Shown: positions 30,012 to 39,413 of the stretch, piece after piece
Numbering within the stretch: position 1 is the first letter of the stretch
Layout of the letters: each line of letters begins with the position of its first letter
From: Candidatus Symbiothrix sp.
GTDB taxonomy: Bacteria > Bacteroidota > Bacteroidia > Bacteroidales > Azobacteroidaceae
Direction of reading: 5' to 3'
Assembly: GCA_031272095.1 (NCBI GenBank)
Contig: JAISUM010000090.1
Coordinates: 1 to 39,500, forward strand
Length of the DNA stretch: 39,500 nucleotides
Program-made: the position numbers and the translations under genes
The notes under the pieces: generated by a model
What the model saw: the letters and a program-made list of their open reading frames with translations, nothing else
Databases searched by the model: none
Told to the model about the DNA's origin: nothing

Positions 30012-33000
30012 TTACCACATTCCGCCACCCGGACCGCCGGGTCCGCCGCCAGCGCCGCGCATTCCGCCGCCTTCGGGAGGTCCGCCACCCCAACGGCGTC
30101 CGCCTTCTTCGGAATTACCCGAACCTCGGCTGTTTGTTGGGAAAGCCGTGAATTTATAGATAAAACTACACATGAAAAAGCTCGGAATCACATTTGCCGT
30201 CGTAATCTGGTAGCCGTTGTTGGTAGCCGACGCCGAGATGCTGCTGCGACTTTGCAAAATATCATAAACGCTTAGTTTCAACGAGCCGGTGCCATAGCGT
30301 TTGCTGAATAATTGCTTGGTGATGGAGGCGTTCCACATTGTTTCGGGAACGTTGTATTCATCAAACGAGCCGCTGCGTCGGGTGTAGTTGATGTCGGTTT
30401 CGATGGTCCAGTTGCGGGGCAAATAGAACGATATGTCGCCGCCCAGTCCCAAATTGAAAGTCTGTTTGTTGTCGTCGGGACGCACGGTATAGCTGATGTC
30501 CTGAAAATTTCCCGATGCGCTTAATCCGACGTCAATCCAATCGGTGCGAAATCCGAAACGAGTGTTGTCGCCCACATTATAAGTGATGGTCGTACTTTCC
30601 GTCTTGTCCAATTTGACATCTGTCAAGTCGTCCAAATCGTTGGGATCAAAATTGTTCAGAATATAGCTGTTTTGATTGCGTTGGCTGAGGTTGATGCTGC
30701 TGCTGATCGTGAATTTTTTGTTTTTCAACGGGAGATTAAACATTCCTCTGAAACTGGTGTTCCAGTTGCCATTGACGTTATCGTAGAACGTATATTGGAT
30801 TTTTTCGGCGTCGCGGGCAGTCATCGACGAAATGTCATTGACCGAGAAACCGCCGTTCAATTCAAAACTGTACATCAGTTGCGTTTCGGGAATGAATTTC
30901 TGAAATCTCACCCGCAAGTTGTTGGAGTAGCTTGGTTTCAAATTCGGATTACCTACCACATAGTTGGTCGGGCGTGTTTTATCGACATAGTCACGCAACT
31001 GTGAAGCGGAAGGCTGACCGGTTTCGCCGTCATAATTGATGCGCAAATTGCTGCGTTGTCCGAAGATATAGTTAAAATTGAGGGTAGGCGACCAGTTATT
31101 AACTGTCTGTGTGATAGACTGATATAGTGAATCTTTGGTGATATCTCTCACGTTATAGCTCGCCAAACTTTTGTTTTGATCATAGGGTGCCAATAAAAGA
31201 TCATTGGCGTAAGGTTGATAGGTATTATTGACCGAATGGCTGGGGTCGTAGTTCAGCCCGATGGTATAATTATATTTCGGACGGACAAATTTCAAGCTCA
31301 AACCTATACGTTGCGAGAAAGCATTGCGGAGTGTCGAGCGGCTCAATGAATCGACGCGGGGCACCTCAATATAACCATGACCGGTATTCGACAAGTCAAA
31401 CGTGCTGTTCACGCTTTCCGTATTGCTGTACGAAATTCGGTAGGTTGCCTGCAAAAAGACATTTGTCCAGAGTGGTTCGACGAATGACAGCGTTGCCCGA
31501 TAGCTTGACGACCAGTCTTTCGTTTCGTCCTGTTCTTTTCTGTTATAATAGTTTTTTTGTGGAACACTCTGATCGGGATAATCATAAATGGTATTGGAAC
31601 GTTCCATCGAGGTGCTGGTATTCAGACTTCCGTTCAAATTGACGCTGAACACGCGACCGGGTTTGCTGAATTTGTGCGCATAATCCAAAGATCCGCCGAC
31701 ATTGTATCCGACACCTTCGTTATAAGCTGTTGAATGAGATCGGAATATCGTGTCGGAGATGATATCATCGAGATCCAAATCATAGCGATCGGCAGATTCC
31801 GTTTCGTCACTGTGGCTGAAATTCACCCCAAAAGTCGGTCTGAAAATCAAGGTGTTCATCGTATCGGGTTTCCATTCCAAATTAAAATTGGCGGCAATAT
31901 TATTGGAGGTGTAATTATTGGTCGAGTTGGTTATAGATTTCGTTCCATAGTCGGTATAATGAGTAACCCGTTCGCTGCCGCTTGTGCTTACGCGGTCGGA
32001 GCCGTTGAAACGCAGGTCTCCGTTGAAGTTAAAAGTCGGCGAAAATTCTTTATTCATATTCAGCATTACGACATTGGAGGTTGCCACGCCGCCGCCGCCG
32101 CCACGTCGCATACGCATGCCGCCAAAACGGTTAGCGCCCAAGTCGCCTGCGCCCATATTGTTGTTGTTGTTGGAGTTCAGCATCAGGGTATAGCGTGTGT
32201 TGTTGTTCATGTGATTCAGGAACGCGCCGCCTTGGTAGCGCAAATCGGTATCTTCATTGATGTCTCTACCTAAACCTGCCAGCGCATTGCCCATCGTTCC
32301 GCGTTTCATCCCTTCACGGATGGTCAGGTTGATGATGGTATTTTCTTCGCCGTCGTCGAAGCCGGTCATACGCGCCATATCCGACTTTTCGTCAATGACT
32401 TGCAACTTTTCAATCATATCTACCGGCAAATTTTTGGAGGCAATGGTCGGGTCGTCGGAGAAGAAGTCTTTGCCATCCACCTTGAATTTTTTGACTTCTT
32501 TGCCATTGACTGTGATTTTGCCGTCTTTATCTACTTCGGCGCCGGGCAGTTTTTTGATCAGGTCTTCTACGACGGCATTTTCCGGCACTTTGAAAGCGGT
32601 GGCGTCGTACTCGATCGTATCATTTTTCACGACCACTTCGGGTTTTTTACCTTCAACTACCATTTCTTTCAGCATAATGGCGTCGGTTTCCAAATAGAGT
32701 TTGCCGACATTCATAGATTGATCAATTTTGACATTGATGTTTTTCAGAAATGTTTTGTAGCCGACATACTTCACGCGGATGATGTAGGCGCCTGCCGTAC
32801 TTGGCATTTTCAGCGAAAAACGTCCTTTGGCGTCGCTGACGCTGCCTGCAACTAATGTGCTGTCTTTGCTGCTTTTCAACAATTCCACACTGCCTGCTAT
32901 CACAGGTTCTTCGGTTTCTTTATCTAAGATTGAACCGGAAATTGTTCGTGTTGTTTGACCGAAAACAGTCGCTGTGCCGAACAAAAAGAGGGCGAGAATC

Positions 33001-33020
33001 CCAATCAAAATTTTACGCAT
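30012..33020 (-). CDS. Outer membrane beta-barrel family protein (TonB-dependent-receptor-like) with Gly-rich C-terminal tail
   Basis: Signal peptide MRKILIGILALFLFGTATVFG; RTISGSILDKETEEPVIAGSVELL (carboxypeptidase-like regulatory domain); plug-like VPENAVVEDLIKKLPGAEVDKDGKITVNGKEVKKFKVDGKDFF; start moved from 33113 to the Met at 33020. Confidence 0.85.
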   Translation of the reverse strand: MRKILIGILALFLFGTATVFGQTTRTISGSILDKETEEPVIAGSVELLKSSKDSTLVAGSVSDAKGRFSLKMPSTAGAYIIRVKYVGYKTFLKNINVKIDQSMNVGKLYLETDAIMLKEMVVEGKKPEVVVKNDTIEYDATAFKVPENAVVEDLIKKLPGAEVDKDGKITVNGKEVKKFKVDGKDFFSDDPTIASKNLPVDMIEKLQVIDEKSDMARMTGFDDGEENTIINLTIREGMKRGTMGNALAGLGRDINEDTDLRYQGGAFLNHMNNNTRYTLMLNSNNNNNMGAGDLGANRFGGMRMRRGGGGGVATSNVVMLNMNKEFSPTFNFNGDLRFNGSDRVSTSGSERVTHYTDYGTKSITNSTNNYTSNNIAANFNLEWKPDTMNTLIFRPTFGVNFSHSDETESADRYDLDLDDIISDTIFRSHSTAYNEGVGYNVGGSLDYAHKFSKPGRVFSVNLNGSLNTSTSMERSNTIYDYPDQSVPQKNYYNRKEQDETKDWSSSYRATLSFVEPLWTNVFLQATYRISYSNTESVNSTFDLSNTGHGYIEVPRVDSLSRSTLRNAFSQRIGLSLKFVRPKYNYTIGLNYDPSHSVNNTYQPYANDLLLAPYDQNKSLASYNVRDITKDSLYQSITQTVNNWSPTLNFNYIFGQRSNLRINYDGETGQPSASQLRDYVDKTRPTNYVVGNPNLKPSYSNNLRVRFQKFIPETQLMYSFELNGGFSVNDISSMTARDAEKIQYTFYDNVNGNWNTSFRGMFNLPLKNKKFTISSSINLSQRNQNSYILNNFDPNDLDDLTDVKLDKTESTTITYNVGDNTRFGFRTDWIDVGLSASGNFQDISYTVRPDDNKQTFNLGLGGDISFYLPRNWTIETDINYTRRSGSFDEYNVPETMWNASITKQLFSKRYGTGSLKLSVYDILQSRSSISASATNNGYQITTANVIPSFFMCSFIYKFTAFPTNSRGSGNSEEGGRRWGGGPPEGGGMRGAGGGPGGPGGGMW

Positions 33021-33123
33021 ATAAAATAGGACTTTATTAATTAATCCGATGTAAAAGACCGTAAAAAACATAAAACGTTTAATCGGATTTTCAATCTTTG
33101 AATAATTTAACACAAAATAATCG

Positions 33124-33131
33124 TAGCTTTG
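33124..33131 (+). promoter_or_regulatory. -7 box TAGCTTTG upstream of the ABC exporter
   Basis: TAnnTTTG match 29 nt before the ATG. Confidence 0.5.
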
Positions 33132-33160
33132 CAGTCTGTTTTCTGAAATTATAGAATTAA

Positions 33161-35014
33161 ATGAAAGATTTTATACAGGTATTAAGACGTTTTGTGCCGC
33201 CTTATAAAGGTTATTTGCTGGCACATATTGCAGTAACTTTGTTGTCTGCATTTTTTACGCTGATTTCTTTTTGGGGCATTATTCCGATCTTGCAGATACT
33301 GTTTCAAACGGGCGAAGTGCAGGAGGTATTGACCTACCAAAGCATCCATATCGACTGGCTGTCGTTCAGCTCGTGGAAGGCGGCGGTGGACAGTTTTCAA
33401 AACAATCTGGATTGCTATCTGGCGGAATTGATTCGGTTGCGCGGCGAACTGTTTGTGTTGATCATGGTGTGTCTCTATGTGGTCGTTACGACGATTTTTC
33501 GCACGGGCGTGATGTATTTGTCGTCTTATTTTCTGATTCCGTTGCGCACGGGCGTTGTTCGCGACATTCGCAATCAGATCAATAAAAAAATTCTTGCGCT
33601 GCCCCTTGCCTTTTTCTCCGAAGAACGGAAAGGCGATATTATGGCGCGTATTTCCGGCGACGTCAACGAAATCGAAAGTTCGATTATGAGTTCGTTGGAT
33701 ATGCTGTTCAAAAATCCGATTCTGATTTTCTTCTATTTGGTCGCTATGCTGCTGATGAGTTGGCAACTGACTGTTTTAGTGCTGGTTGTCATACCGGTCG
33801 TTGCTTATATTATTACTGTCATCGGCAAAAATCTCAAACGGCGCTCGGCGCAGGGACAACGGCAATGGGGGCAACTGATGTCGCAAATTGAAGAGACCTT
33901 GAGCGGTCTGCGGATCATCAAAGCTTTCAATGCCGAAGAAAAAATCGTCAAACGGTTTCAAAAAGACAATGAAACTTTCCGCCGCACGACCAACAAAATT
34001 TTCAGTCGGCAACAGTTGGCGCACCCGCTCAGCGAACTGCTCGGCACGCTCACGGTGGCTTTTGTCATCGGCTACGGCGGCTACCTGATTCTGTCGGAGC
34101 ATAGCAGTATCAGCGGACCGAGTTTTATCTACTACCTGACGATTTTCTATATGTTGATCAATCCGACGAAAGACCTCTCGAAATCGGTGTATGCCATACA
34201 AAAAGGCTTGGCGTCGATGGACAGGGTCGATAAAATTTTGCAAGCCGAATCGACCATCACCGACCCACGACATCCCCAACCGCTGCATTTCGATCGGAGT
34301 ATCCGTTATGAAAATATTTCTTTCCGCTATCGCGACCAATGGGTGATCAAAAACGTGGATTTGGAAATTCCGAAAGGAAAAACCGTTGCGCTTGTCGGAC
34401 AATCAGGCTCCGGAAAATCGACCTTGGCAGATCTCTTGCCGCGTTTCTACGACGTGCAACAGGGGAAAATCACCATTGACGACACCGATATTCGCGATTT
34501 CACCACCCACGATTTGCGGCAATATATGGGGATTGTCAATCAGGAAGCCATTCTGTTTAACGACAGCTTTTTCAATAATATTGCTTTCGGCGTGGAACAT
34601 GCAAGTATGGAACAGGTCGTCGAGGCGGCACGCATCGCCAACGCTTACGAATTTATTATGGCGTCGGAAGAAGGTTTCGATACCAATATCGGCGACCGAG
34701 GCTGCAAATTGTCGGGCGGACAGCGTCAGCGTATCAGTATTGCCCGCGCAGTGCTGAAAAATCCGCCTATACTGATTTTAGACGAAGCCACCTCCGCTTT
34801 GGATACCGAATCGGAACGTTTGGTGCAGGACGCTTTGGAAAAATTGATGAGCCATCGCACGACTTTGATCATTGCTCACCGACTTTCGACTATCAAAAAT
34901 GCTGATATTATCTGTGTGATGCACGAAGGTGAAATTGTAGAGCGCGGCACGCACAATGAGCTGACCAAGCGGAACGGTTACTACCGCAAATTGTGTGAAA
35001 TGCAATCTTTTTGA
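33161..35014 (+). CDS. ABC exporter, fused permease/ATP-binding protein (MsbA/lipid-A flippase-like)
   Basis: N-terminal TM domain; Walker A GQSGSGKST; LSGGQRQRISIARAVLKNPPILILDEATSALDTESE. Confidence 0.93.
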   Translation: MKDFIQVLRRFVPPYKGYLLAHIAVTLLSAFFTLISFWGIIPILQILFQTGEVQEVLTYQSIHIDWLSFSSWKAAVDSFQNNLDCYLAELIRLRGELFVLIMVCLYVVVTTIFRTGVMYLSSYFLIPLRTGVVRDIRNQINKKILALPLAFFSEERKGDIMARISGDVNEIESSIMSSLDMLFKNPILIFFYLVAMLLMSWQLTVLVLVVIPVVAYIITVIGKNLKRRSAQGQRQWGQLMSQIEETLSGLRIIKAFNAEEKIVKRFQKDNETFRRTTNKIFSRQQLAHPLSELLGTLTVAFVIGYGGYLILSEHSSISGPSFIYYLTIFYMLINPTKDLSKSVYAIQKGLASMDRVDKILQAESTITDPRHPQPLHFDRSIRYENISFRYRDQWVIKNVDLEIPKGKTVALVGQSGSGKSTLADLLPRFYDVQQGKITIDDTDIRDFTTHDLRQYMGIVNQEAILFNDSFFNNIAFGVEHASMEQVVEAARIANAYEFIMASEEGFDTNIGDRGCKLSGGQRQRISIARAVLKNPPILILDEATSALDTESERLVQDALEKLMSHRTTLIIAHRLSTIKNADIICVMHEGEIVERGTHNELTKRNGYYRKLCEMQSF

Positions 35015-35035
35015 AAAAAAAATCGGATGATTGTT

Positions 35036-35065
35036 TTGTGGTTTCAAAAAAATATATTACCTTTG
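35036..35065 (+). promoter_or_regulatory. Consensus Bacteroidetes promoter for the tRNA region: TTG-N19-TACCTTTG
   Basis: TTG at 35036..35038, TACCTTTG at 35058..35065. Confidence 0.7.
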
Positions 35066-35076
35066 TGCCCGCAAAT

Positions 35077-35146
35077 GCGGAAATAGCTCAGTTTGTAGAG
35101 CACGACCTTGCCCCAAGAGGTACACGGGAACCCGACCTTGGCAAGG
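35077..35146 (+). pseudogene. Rearranged tRNA-Gly fragment: sense 5' half plus inverted, deletion-bearing 3' segment
   Basis: 35077..35112 equals the first 36 nt of tRNA-Gly with one mismatch; 35131..35146 cccgaccttggcaagg is the exact reverse complement of tRNA-Gly ccttgccaaggtcggg. Confidence 0.75.
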
Positions 35147-35171
35147 AAGGATGTGAAACCGACAAAAAAAT

Positions 35172-35244
<73 letters not shown>

Positions 35245-35276
35245 CTTATTGATTTTAAATGGTTTATATTTCGCCC

Positions 35277-35359
35277 GCTCGGATGGTGGAATGGTAGACA
35301 CGCAAGACTTAAAATCTTGTGACCATTAGGTTGTGCGGGTTCAAGTCCCGCTCCGAGTA
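35277..35359 (+). tRNA. tRNA-Leu (TAA)
   Basis: GCTCGGA...caagacTTAAaatcttg...GCGGGTTCAAGTCCCGC...TCCGAGT A; long variable arm; anticodon TAA. Confidence 0.93.
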
Positions 35360-35378
35360 CACTACAAAAAGTCGCATT

Positions 35379-35722
35379 GTCATTCCGTAGCGCAGCAAGG
35401 AATCCCCTGCTCATCGTTTCAAAAAGCCCAAAAAGACCTCATTTTTACCTCATCACAAACAAGAAACCTCAGTAGCCGGTTTTTACCACAAAGGCAAAGA
35501 AAGGCAAAAACAGACACCCTTATTCCTGCGGGCGCCCTTAGTAGCTTGGAGTTGAATGTCTGCAATTTTTTACCCTTATTCCCTTATTTTCAAAAGATTA
35601 ATAAGGTAATGAGGTTGGCGTTTGTATATTGCAACATATATGCTACTGATGTTGTTTTGTTTGTGATGAGGTAAAAATGAGGTTTTTGCAGGGGATGGCG
35701 GATCAAGTCCGCCATGACGGGC
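35379..35722. mobile_element. MITE/REPIN-like non-coding element (copy 2) with palindromic ends and long inverted repeats
   Basis: Left end gtcattccgtagcgcagcaaggaatcccctgc, right end gcaggggatggcggatcaagtccgccatgacgggc; perfect 26-bp internal inverted repeat 35436..35461 / 35658..35683, extending imperfectly to ~47 bp. Confidence 0.6.
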
Positions 35723-35729
35723 GGTTTTT

Positions 35730-35762
35730 ACTGATAGCATCACTCGCAGTGATACTATCAGT
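35730..35762. other. Strong hairpin
   Basis: actgatagcatcact-cgc-agtgatactatcagt, 15-bp stem with one mismatch. Confidence 0.7.
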
Positions 35763-35770
35763 TCCCCCCC

Positions 35771-35839
35771 CACTAATCACTAACCACTAACCACTAACCA
35801 CTAATCACTAATCACTAATCACTAACCACTAACCACTAT
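35771..35839 (-). repeat. TTAGTGR heptamer array (CACTAAY on + strand), nine full copies plus a partial, flanked by poly-C tracts
   Basis: CACTAAT CACTAAC CACTAAC CACTAAC CACTAAT CACTAAT CACTAAT CACTAAC CACTAAC CACTAT. Confidence 0.9.
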
Positions 35840-35942
35840 ATTCCCCCCCCTTCACAGCCCCTTCTCGCCGCGATTCCAAAAAAACTTTTGCGAATTAAAA
35901 AACATTAACGTTTTTTTTTTTTTTTGTTCTCGGAAAATAACT

Positions 35943-35950
35943 TACCTTTG
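35943..35950 (+). promoter_or_regulatory. -7 box TACCTTTG upstream of 35998; a 15-nt T tract lies at 35911..35925
   Basis: TAnnTTTG match; the homopolymer lies in the expected -33/spacer region. Confidence 0.55.
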
Positions 35951-35997
35951 TCGCTCAATATTAAATTTATTTATTCATTAATTAAAAGTAAAATTTT

Positions 35998-38900
35998 ATG
36001 AGAAAGTTATTTTCTTTATTGTTAGCTCTGACGGCGCTGTGGTGCTGTGGAGCAGTGGCAGTAAATGCCAAAACAATTTATGTAACTCCTTCGGGAGCAG
36101 GTAATAAAGACGGAAGCGATTGGGCGAATGCTTACGACAATGTGAGTACGGCTGTTGCCGCTGCTGCATCGGGTGATATTGTTGCCTTACAACAAGGCAC
36201 CTATCAACGTACAGGACATATAACTCCGGTTGCAACAAACGTTCAACTGCAAGGCGGTTATACCGGTGTTGGCGATACGCGCGAGATTAATCCGGCAAAT
36301 ACGATTTACAAAGCAGAAAATACGCCGGGACGTATCTTTGAAGCTACAACTGATGCTGCCAATGGCTTTACATTAAGCGGAATCACCTTTACTGCCAATG
36401 AGGGTAATTTAGGGCATGGCGGATTTTTGCAGTTGAATAATAACGTTATTATTGAAGACTGTATCATTGACGGATTCATTAACACTTATTCTGCCACCAG
36501 TGCTACGGGCGGCGGTCTTTTCCGTACAAGCGTTGCCGGTTATACATTGACTATTAACCGTTGTCGGATAACTAACTGTCAGGGTAGCAGTCATAGTTCT
36601 TACAACGCTATTTTTGTATTTGGTAATCAAAACGGTACATTCAATATCTATAATACCATTATAAATGGCTGTACTACACGTTTGTTGGCATCGGCGAGTA
36701 ACGATGCTCGTTATGTAAATATCATCAACTCTGTTTTGGCAAACAATACAGTAGGCATTGATTTTTCTACTAACAGCGGGAAAGTGATAACGAACAGCAT
36801 TATTTACAATACTCCGGTAACTTCAACATCAGGTGCGCAGTTTACTAACTGTTATGCGAATGGCAGTCTTGGCAGCAATACGCAAACAGGCTGCTATTCA
36901 TTTACAAGTTTGTCTGAAGTCCTTACGGCAAATTATACGCCAACAGCAGCATTAGTAGATAAAGGTACGACAGTATCCGTTGGCGCAACAGACATTGCAG
37001 GCAATCCGCGTACTTATGGTAGTATTGATATAGGTCCGTATGAAAATATTGAGGTAACAAATTATACAGCCGGAGCAAACATCGCAAGTTTGAGCGCTTA
37101 CGGGCTGTATGGATCGACTGCTGTTTATGTAAGTTTGACTACGGCAGGCAATGATTATGTTCCTGATTATCAGGACGGCGTTATCTTTACTCAAGTTAAT
37201 GGCGCAAGCTATACGGCAATTGTTACGAACAGTATTCCGGTTACTAAAACGGCAGACATTGAGGCAAAAACTTTTACGGCCTCACAAGCAACTACCACCG
37301 TAACGGTATCCTATCCTTCGTATATTACTGTTACCGGCCCGGCATTGTCGAATGTAACCACCAATAACGGCATAACGACCGGAACATATTTGGCGCCTGC
37401 CAATTCCGCTATCTATTTTTCGCTTGAAGCTATATATGAAAATCCGGAAGCAACTGTTACCGATGCCACAGCAGGAGCTATTACCGAAACAAACGGCATT
37501 TATACGCTGCCTCTGACAAATATAATTGCCGGAGCTACGGTAAGGCTGTCAGCGTCTCTGATAAACTATACGCTCAACAAAGTTGAAAGCAACGCAACAG
37601 TCAGCTTCGCGGGAGGCACTTCTGCTACAACGGCGCATTATAACGATGAAGTAACCGGTACGGTTAGCGTTACAAGTCCTTATCACTCGCCTTATGTGTC
37701 GGTAGATGGCGTATATACGGCTTTGGACGGAAATAATCAATTTACTTTTACGGTAACAGGCAACACAACTGTGGCAGTTACGGCATTTGCCGAAAATGTG
37801 ATTCCGGTGAGCGAAGATACTTATGTGAGCGGGAAGTCAGGGAATCAAGGTGATAGTTATTCTTCAGATGTTTCGCTTAGAATACGTAAAGCAACTTCTA
37901 CTTACGATGATCTTCGCAGTTATATTCGTTTCGTTATACCCGAAGATATACGTACTTCATATAACAAAGCGGAACTCAAACTGAGTTTGCAGCGAGTTTC
38001 TGTGGCGACTAAATTGGAACTGCGCAAGGCAAATGCTACGGTTAGCGCTGTAGCAACACTTAATGGACTGACTTGGAGTGAGTGTGGTGAAACGAACAAT
38101 ACATTTTCCGGCGATATCATCTGGCAGGCTACGGCAAATCATGCCGTAGGCAGTGAAGAAAATGGTTATTTAACTACCGACGAAGTTGTGTCTATTGACG
38201 TTTCGTCTTGTATCACAGAAGATACTGAAACCATTACGTTGCAACCGTCGCAAAACGGAGGTGGTGGATATGTAATGTACCGTTCCCTCGAAAACGGCAA
38301 CCCCGATTACGTCCCCGTGCTTGTCTTTTCGCAGCCTGCTTTCAAAGTTTCGGCACCCCAGAATGCATCGGCAAGCAATTATATAACTTCGGGCGACAAT
38401 GCCAACGGCGACGTAATCTTCTACGAAGACGGGCAGTTGCTCGATGCAACGGATTTCACCCCCGTCAATGGCGTTGTGAAAGTAGTCAAAACCTTTCAAA
38501 CCGACAAGTGGTATCCCATCGGCGCACCGTTTGAAATAGCGAGTGTCAGCATCAACGATGGTACAACAACTCATGTTGGCATACCCTACATTGGTACGGA
38601 AACCGTTCCGGCAGATCCTGCTAATTTTGTCGATGCAGACGACAACAACAGTGTAGCCGACAATTTCTTCCTTGCCGAATACGATGGCGAAGGCGATAAG
38701 TTTAAATTCACTCAAACTTTCACGCAAAATAAAGGCTATGTCATCGAGTTCCCGTTGGAAGGGTTCCAAGTAAATTATGTAACGGTAACTTTCACCTCAA
38801 CGGCAAATCCTTTGCTTAAGAGTACTGTCGGAATACCGGAAACAATGGGAAGTGCAACGTATAAATTGATAGCCAATCCCAATGTGGCAAATTGGGCAAC

Positions 38901-39291
38901 GCCCGGCATCACCGGCGCAACGGCATACTATCAATACGGCTACGACAACAGCGGTAATTACGTCGGCAACAACAACCACTTCGGAATTGTAGTAGATTCA
39001 TACTCCAATCCTGCCACTACATTGACTCGCCCGCTGCAACCGTTTGAAGCATTTGTGGTCACGAAATCTGGCTCTTTGCGCTCCTCCATCGGCATCGGCG
39101 CCACCGAAACGCCGGTCGCCTTGCCCGCAGTGATCACGAAAGATCCGGTCGTCAAAACGGAATATTACAATCTGCAAGGGCAGAGATATTCCATTTCTCC
39201 GAAAAATGGAATATCTGCCGGCACTCCCTATATCGTGAAAGAAGTGCACCAATCGGGGAAAGTAACTTCTAAAGTGATTAGTGGTAAGTGA
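35998..39291 (+). CDS. Large secreted surface protein: right-handed beta-helix region, then DNRLRE/CBM96-like domain and C-terminal region
   Basis: Signal peptide MRKLFSLLLALTALWCCGAVAVNA; KTIYVTPSGAGNKDGSDWANAYDNVSTAVAAAASGDIVALQQGTY; SEDTYVSGKSGNQGDSYSSDVSLRIRKATSTYDDLRSYIRFVIPE; C-terminal YYNLQGQRYSISPKNGISAGTPYIVKEV. Confidence 0.8.
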   Translation: MRKLFSLLLALTALWCCGAVAVNAKTIYVTPSGAGNKDGSDWANAYDNVSTAVAAAASGDIVALQQGTYQRTGHITPVATNVQLQGGYTGVGDTREINPANTIYKAENTPGRIFEATTDAANGFTLSGITFTANEGNLGHGGFLQLNNNVIIEDCIIDGFINTYSATSATGGGLFRTSVAGYTLTINRCRITNCQGSSHSSYNAIFVFGNQNGTFNIYNTIINGCTTRLLASASNDARYVNIINSVLANNTVGIDFSTNSGKVITNSIIYNTPVTSTSGAQFTNCYANGSLGSNTQTGCYSFTSLSEVLTANYTPTAALVDKGTTVSVGATDIAGNPRTYGSIDIGPYENIEVTNYTAGANIASLSAYGLYGSTAVYVSLTTAGNDYVPDYQDGVIFTQVNGASYTAIVTNSIPVTKTADIEAKTFTASQATTTVTVSYPSYITVTGPALSNVTTNNGITTGTYLAPANSAIYFSLEAIYENPEATVTDATAGAITETNGIYTLPLTNIIAGATVRLSASLINYTLNKVESNATVSFAGGTSATTAHYNDEVTGTVSVTSPYHSPYVSVDGVYTALDGNNQFTFTVTGNTTVAVTAFAENVIPVSEDTYVSGKSGNQGDSYSSDVSLRIRKATSTYDDLRSYIRFVIPEDIRTSYNKAELKLSLQRVSVATKLELRKANATVSAVATLNGLTWSECGETNNTFSGDIIWQATANHAVGSEENGYLTTDEVVSIDVSSCITEDTETITLQPSQNGGGGYVMYRSLENGNPDYVPVLVFSQPAFKVSAPQNASASNYITSGDNANGDVIFYEDGQLLDATDFTPVNGVVKVVKTFQTDKWYPIGAPFEIASVSINDGTTTHVGIPYIGTETVPADPANFVDADDNNSVADNFFLAEYDGEGDKFKFTQTFTQNKGYVIEFPLEGFQVNYVTVTFTSTANPLLKSTVGIPETMGSATYKLIANPNVANWATPGITGATAYYQYGYDNSGNYVGNNNHFGIVVDSYSNPATTLTRPLQPFEAFVVTKSGSLRSSIGIGATETPVALPAVITKDPVVKTEYYNLQGQRYSISPKNGISAGTPYIVKEVHQSGKVTSKVISGK

Positions 39292-39300
39292 TAAGTGATG
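39274..39300 (+). repeat. Degenerate TTAGTGR-like heptamers at the 3' end of the 35998 CDS
   Basis: gtga TTAGTGG TAAGTGA TAAGTGA tg; supplies the stop codon. Confidence 0.6.
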
Positions 39301-39306
39301 AATGAG

Positions 39307-39380
39307 CCCGTCATTGCGGCGAACCGCAACCCCCTGATTAACGGTGTTCAGGGGATCCCGCGTCAAGCGCGGGATGACGG
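39307..39380. repeat. REPIN-like inverted pair of palindromes (copy 3)
   Basis: cccgtcaTTGCGGcgaaCCGCAAcccc ... ggggATCCCGCGtcaagCGCGGGATgacgg. Confidence 0.65.
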
Positions 39381-39413
39381 CAAAAAACAGAGATCTTCAA
39401 AAAACAGAAAAAT

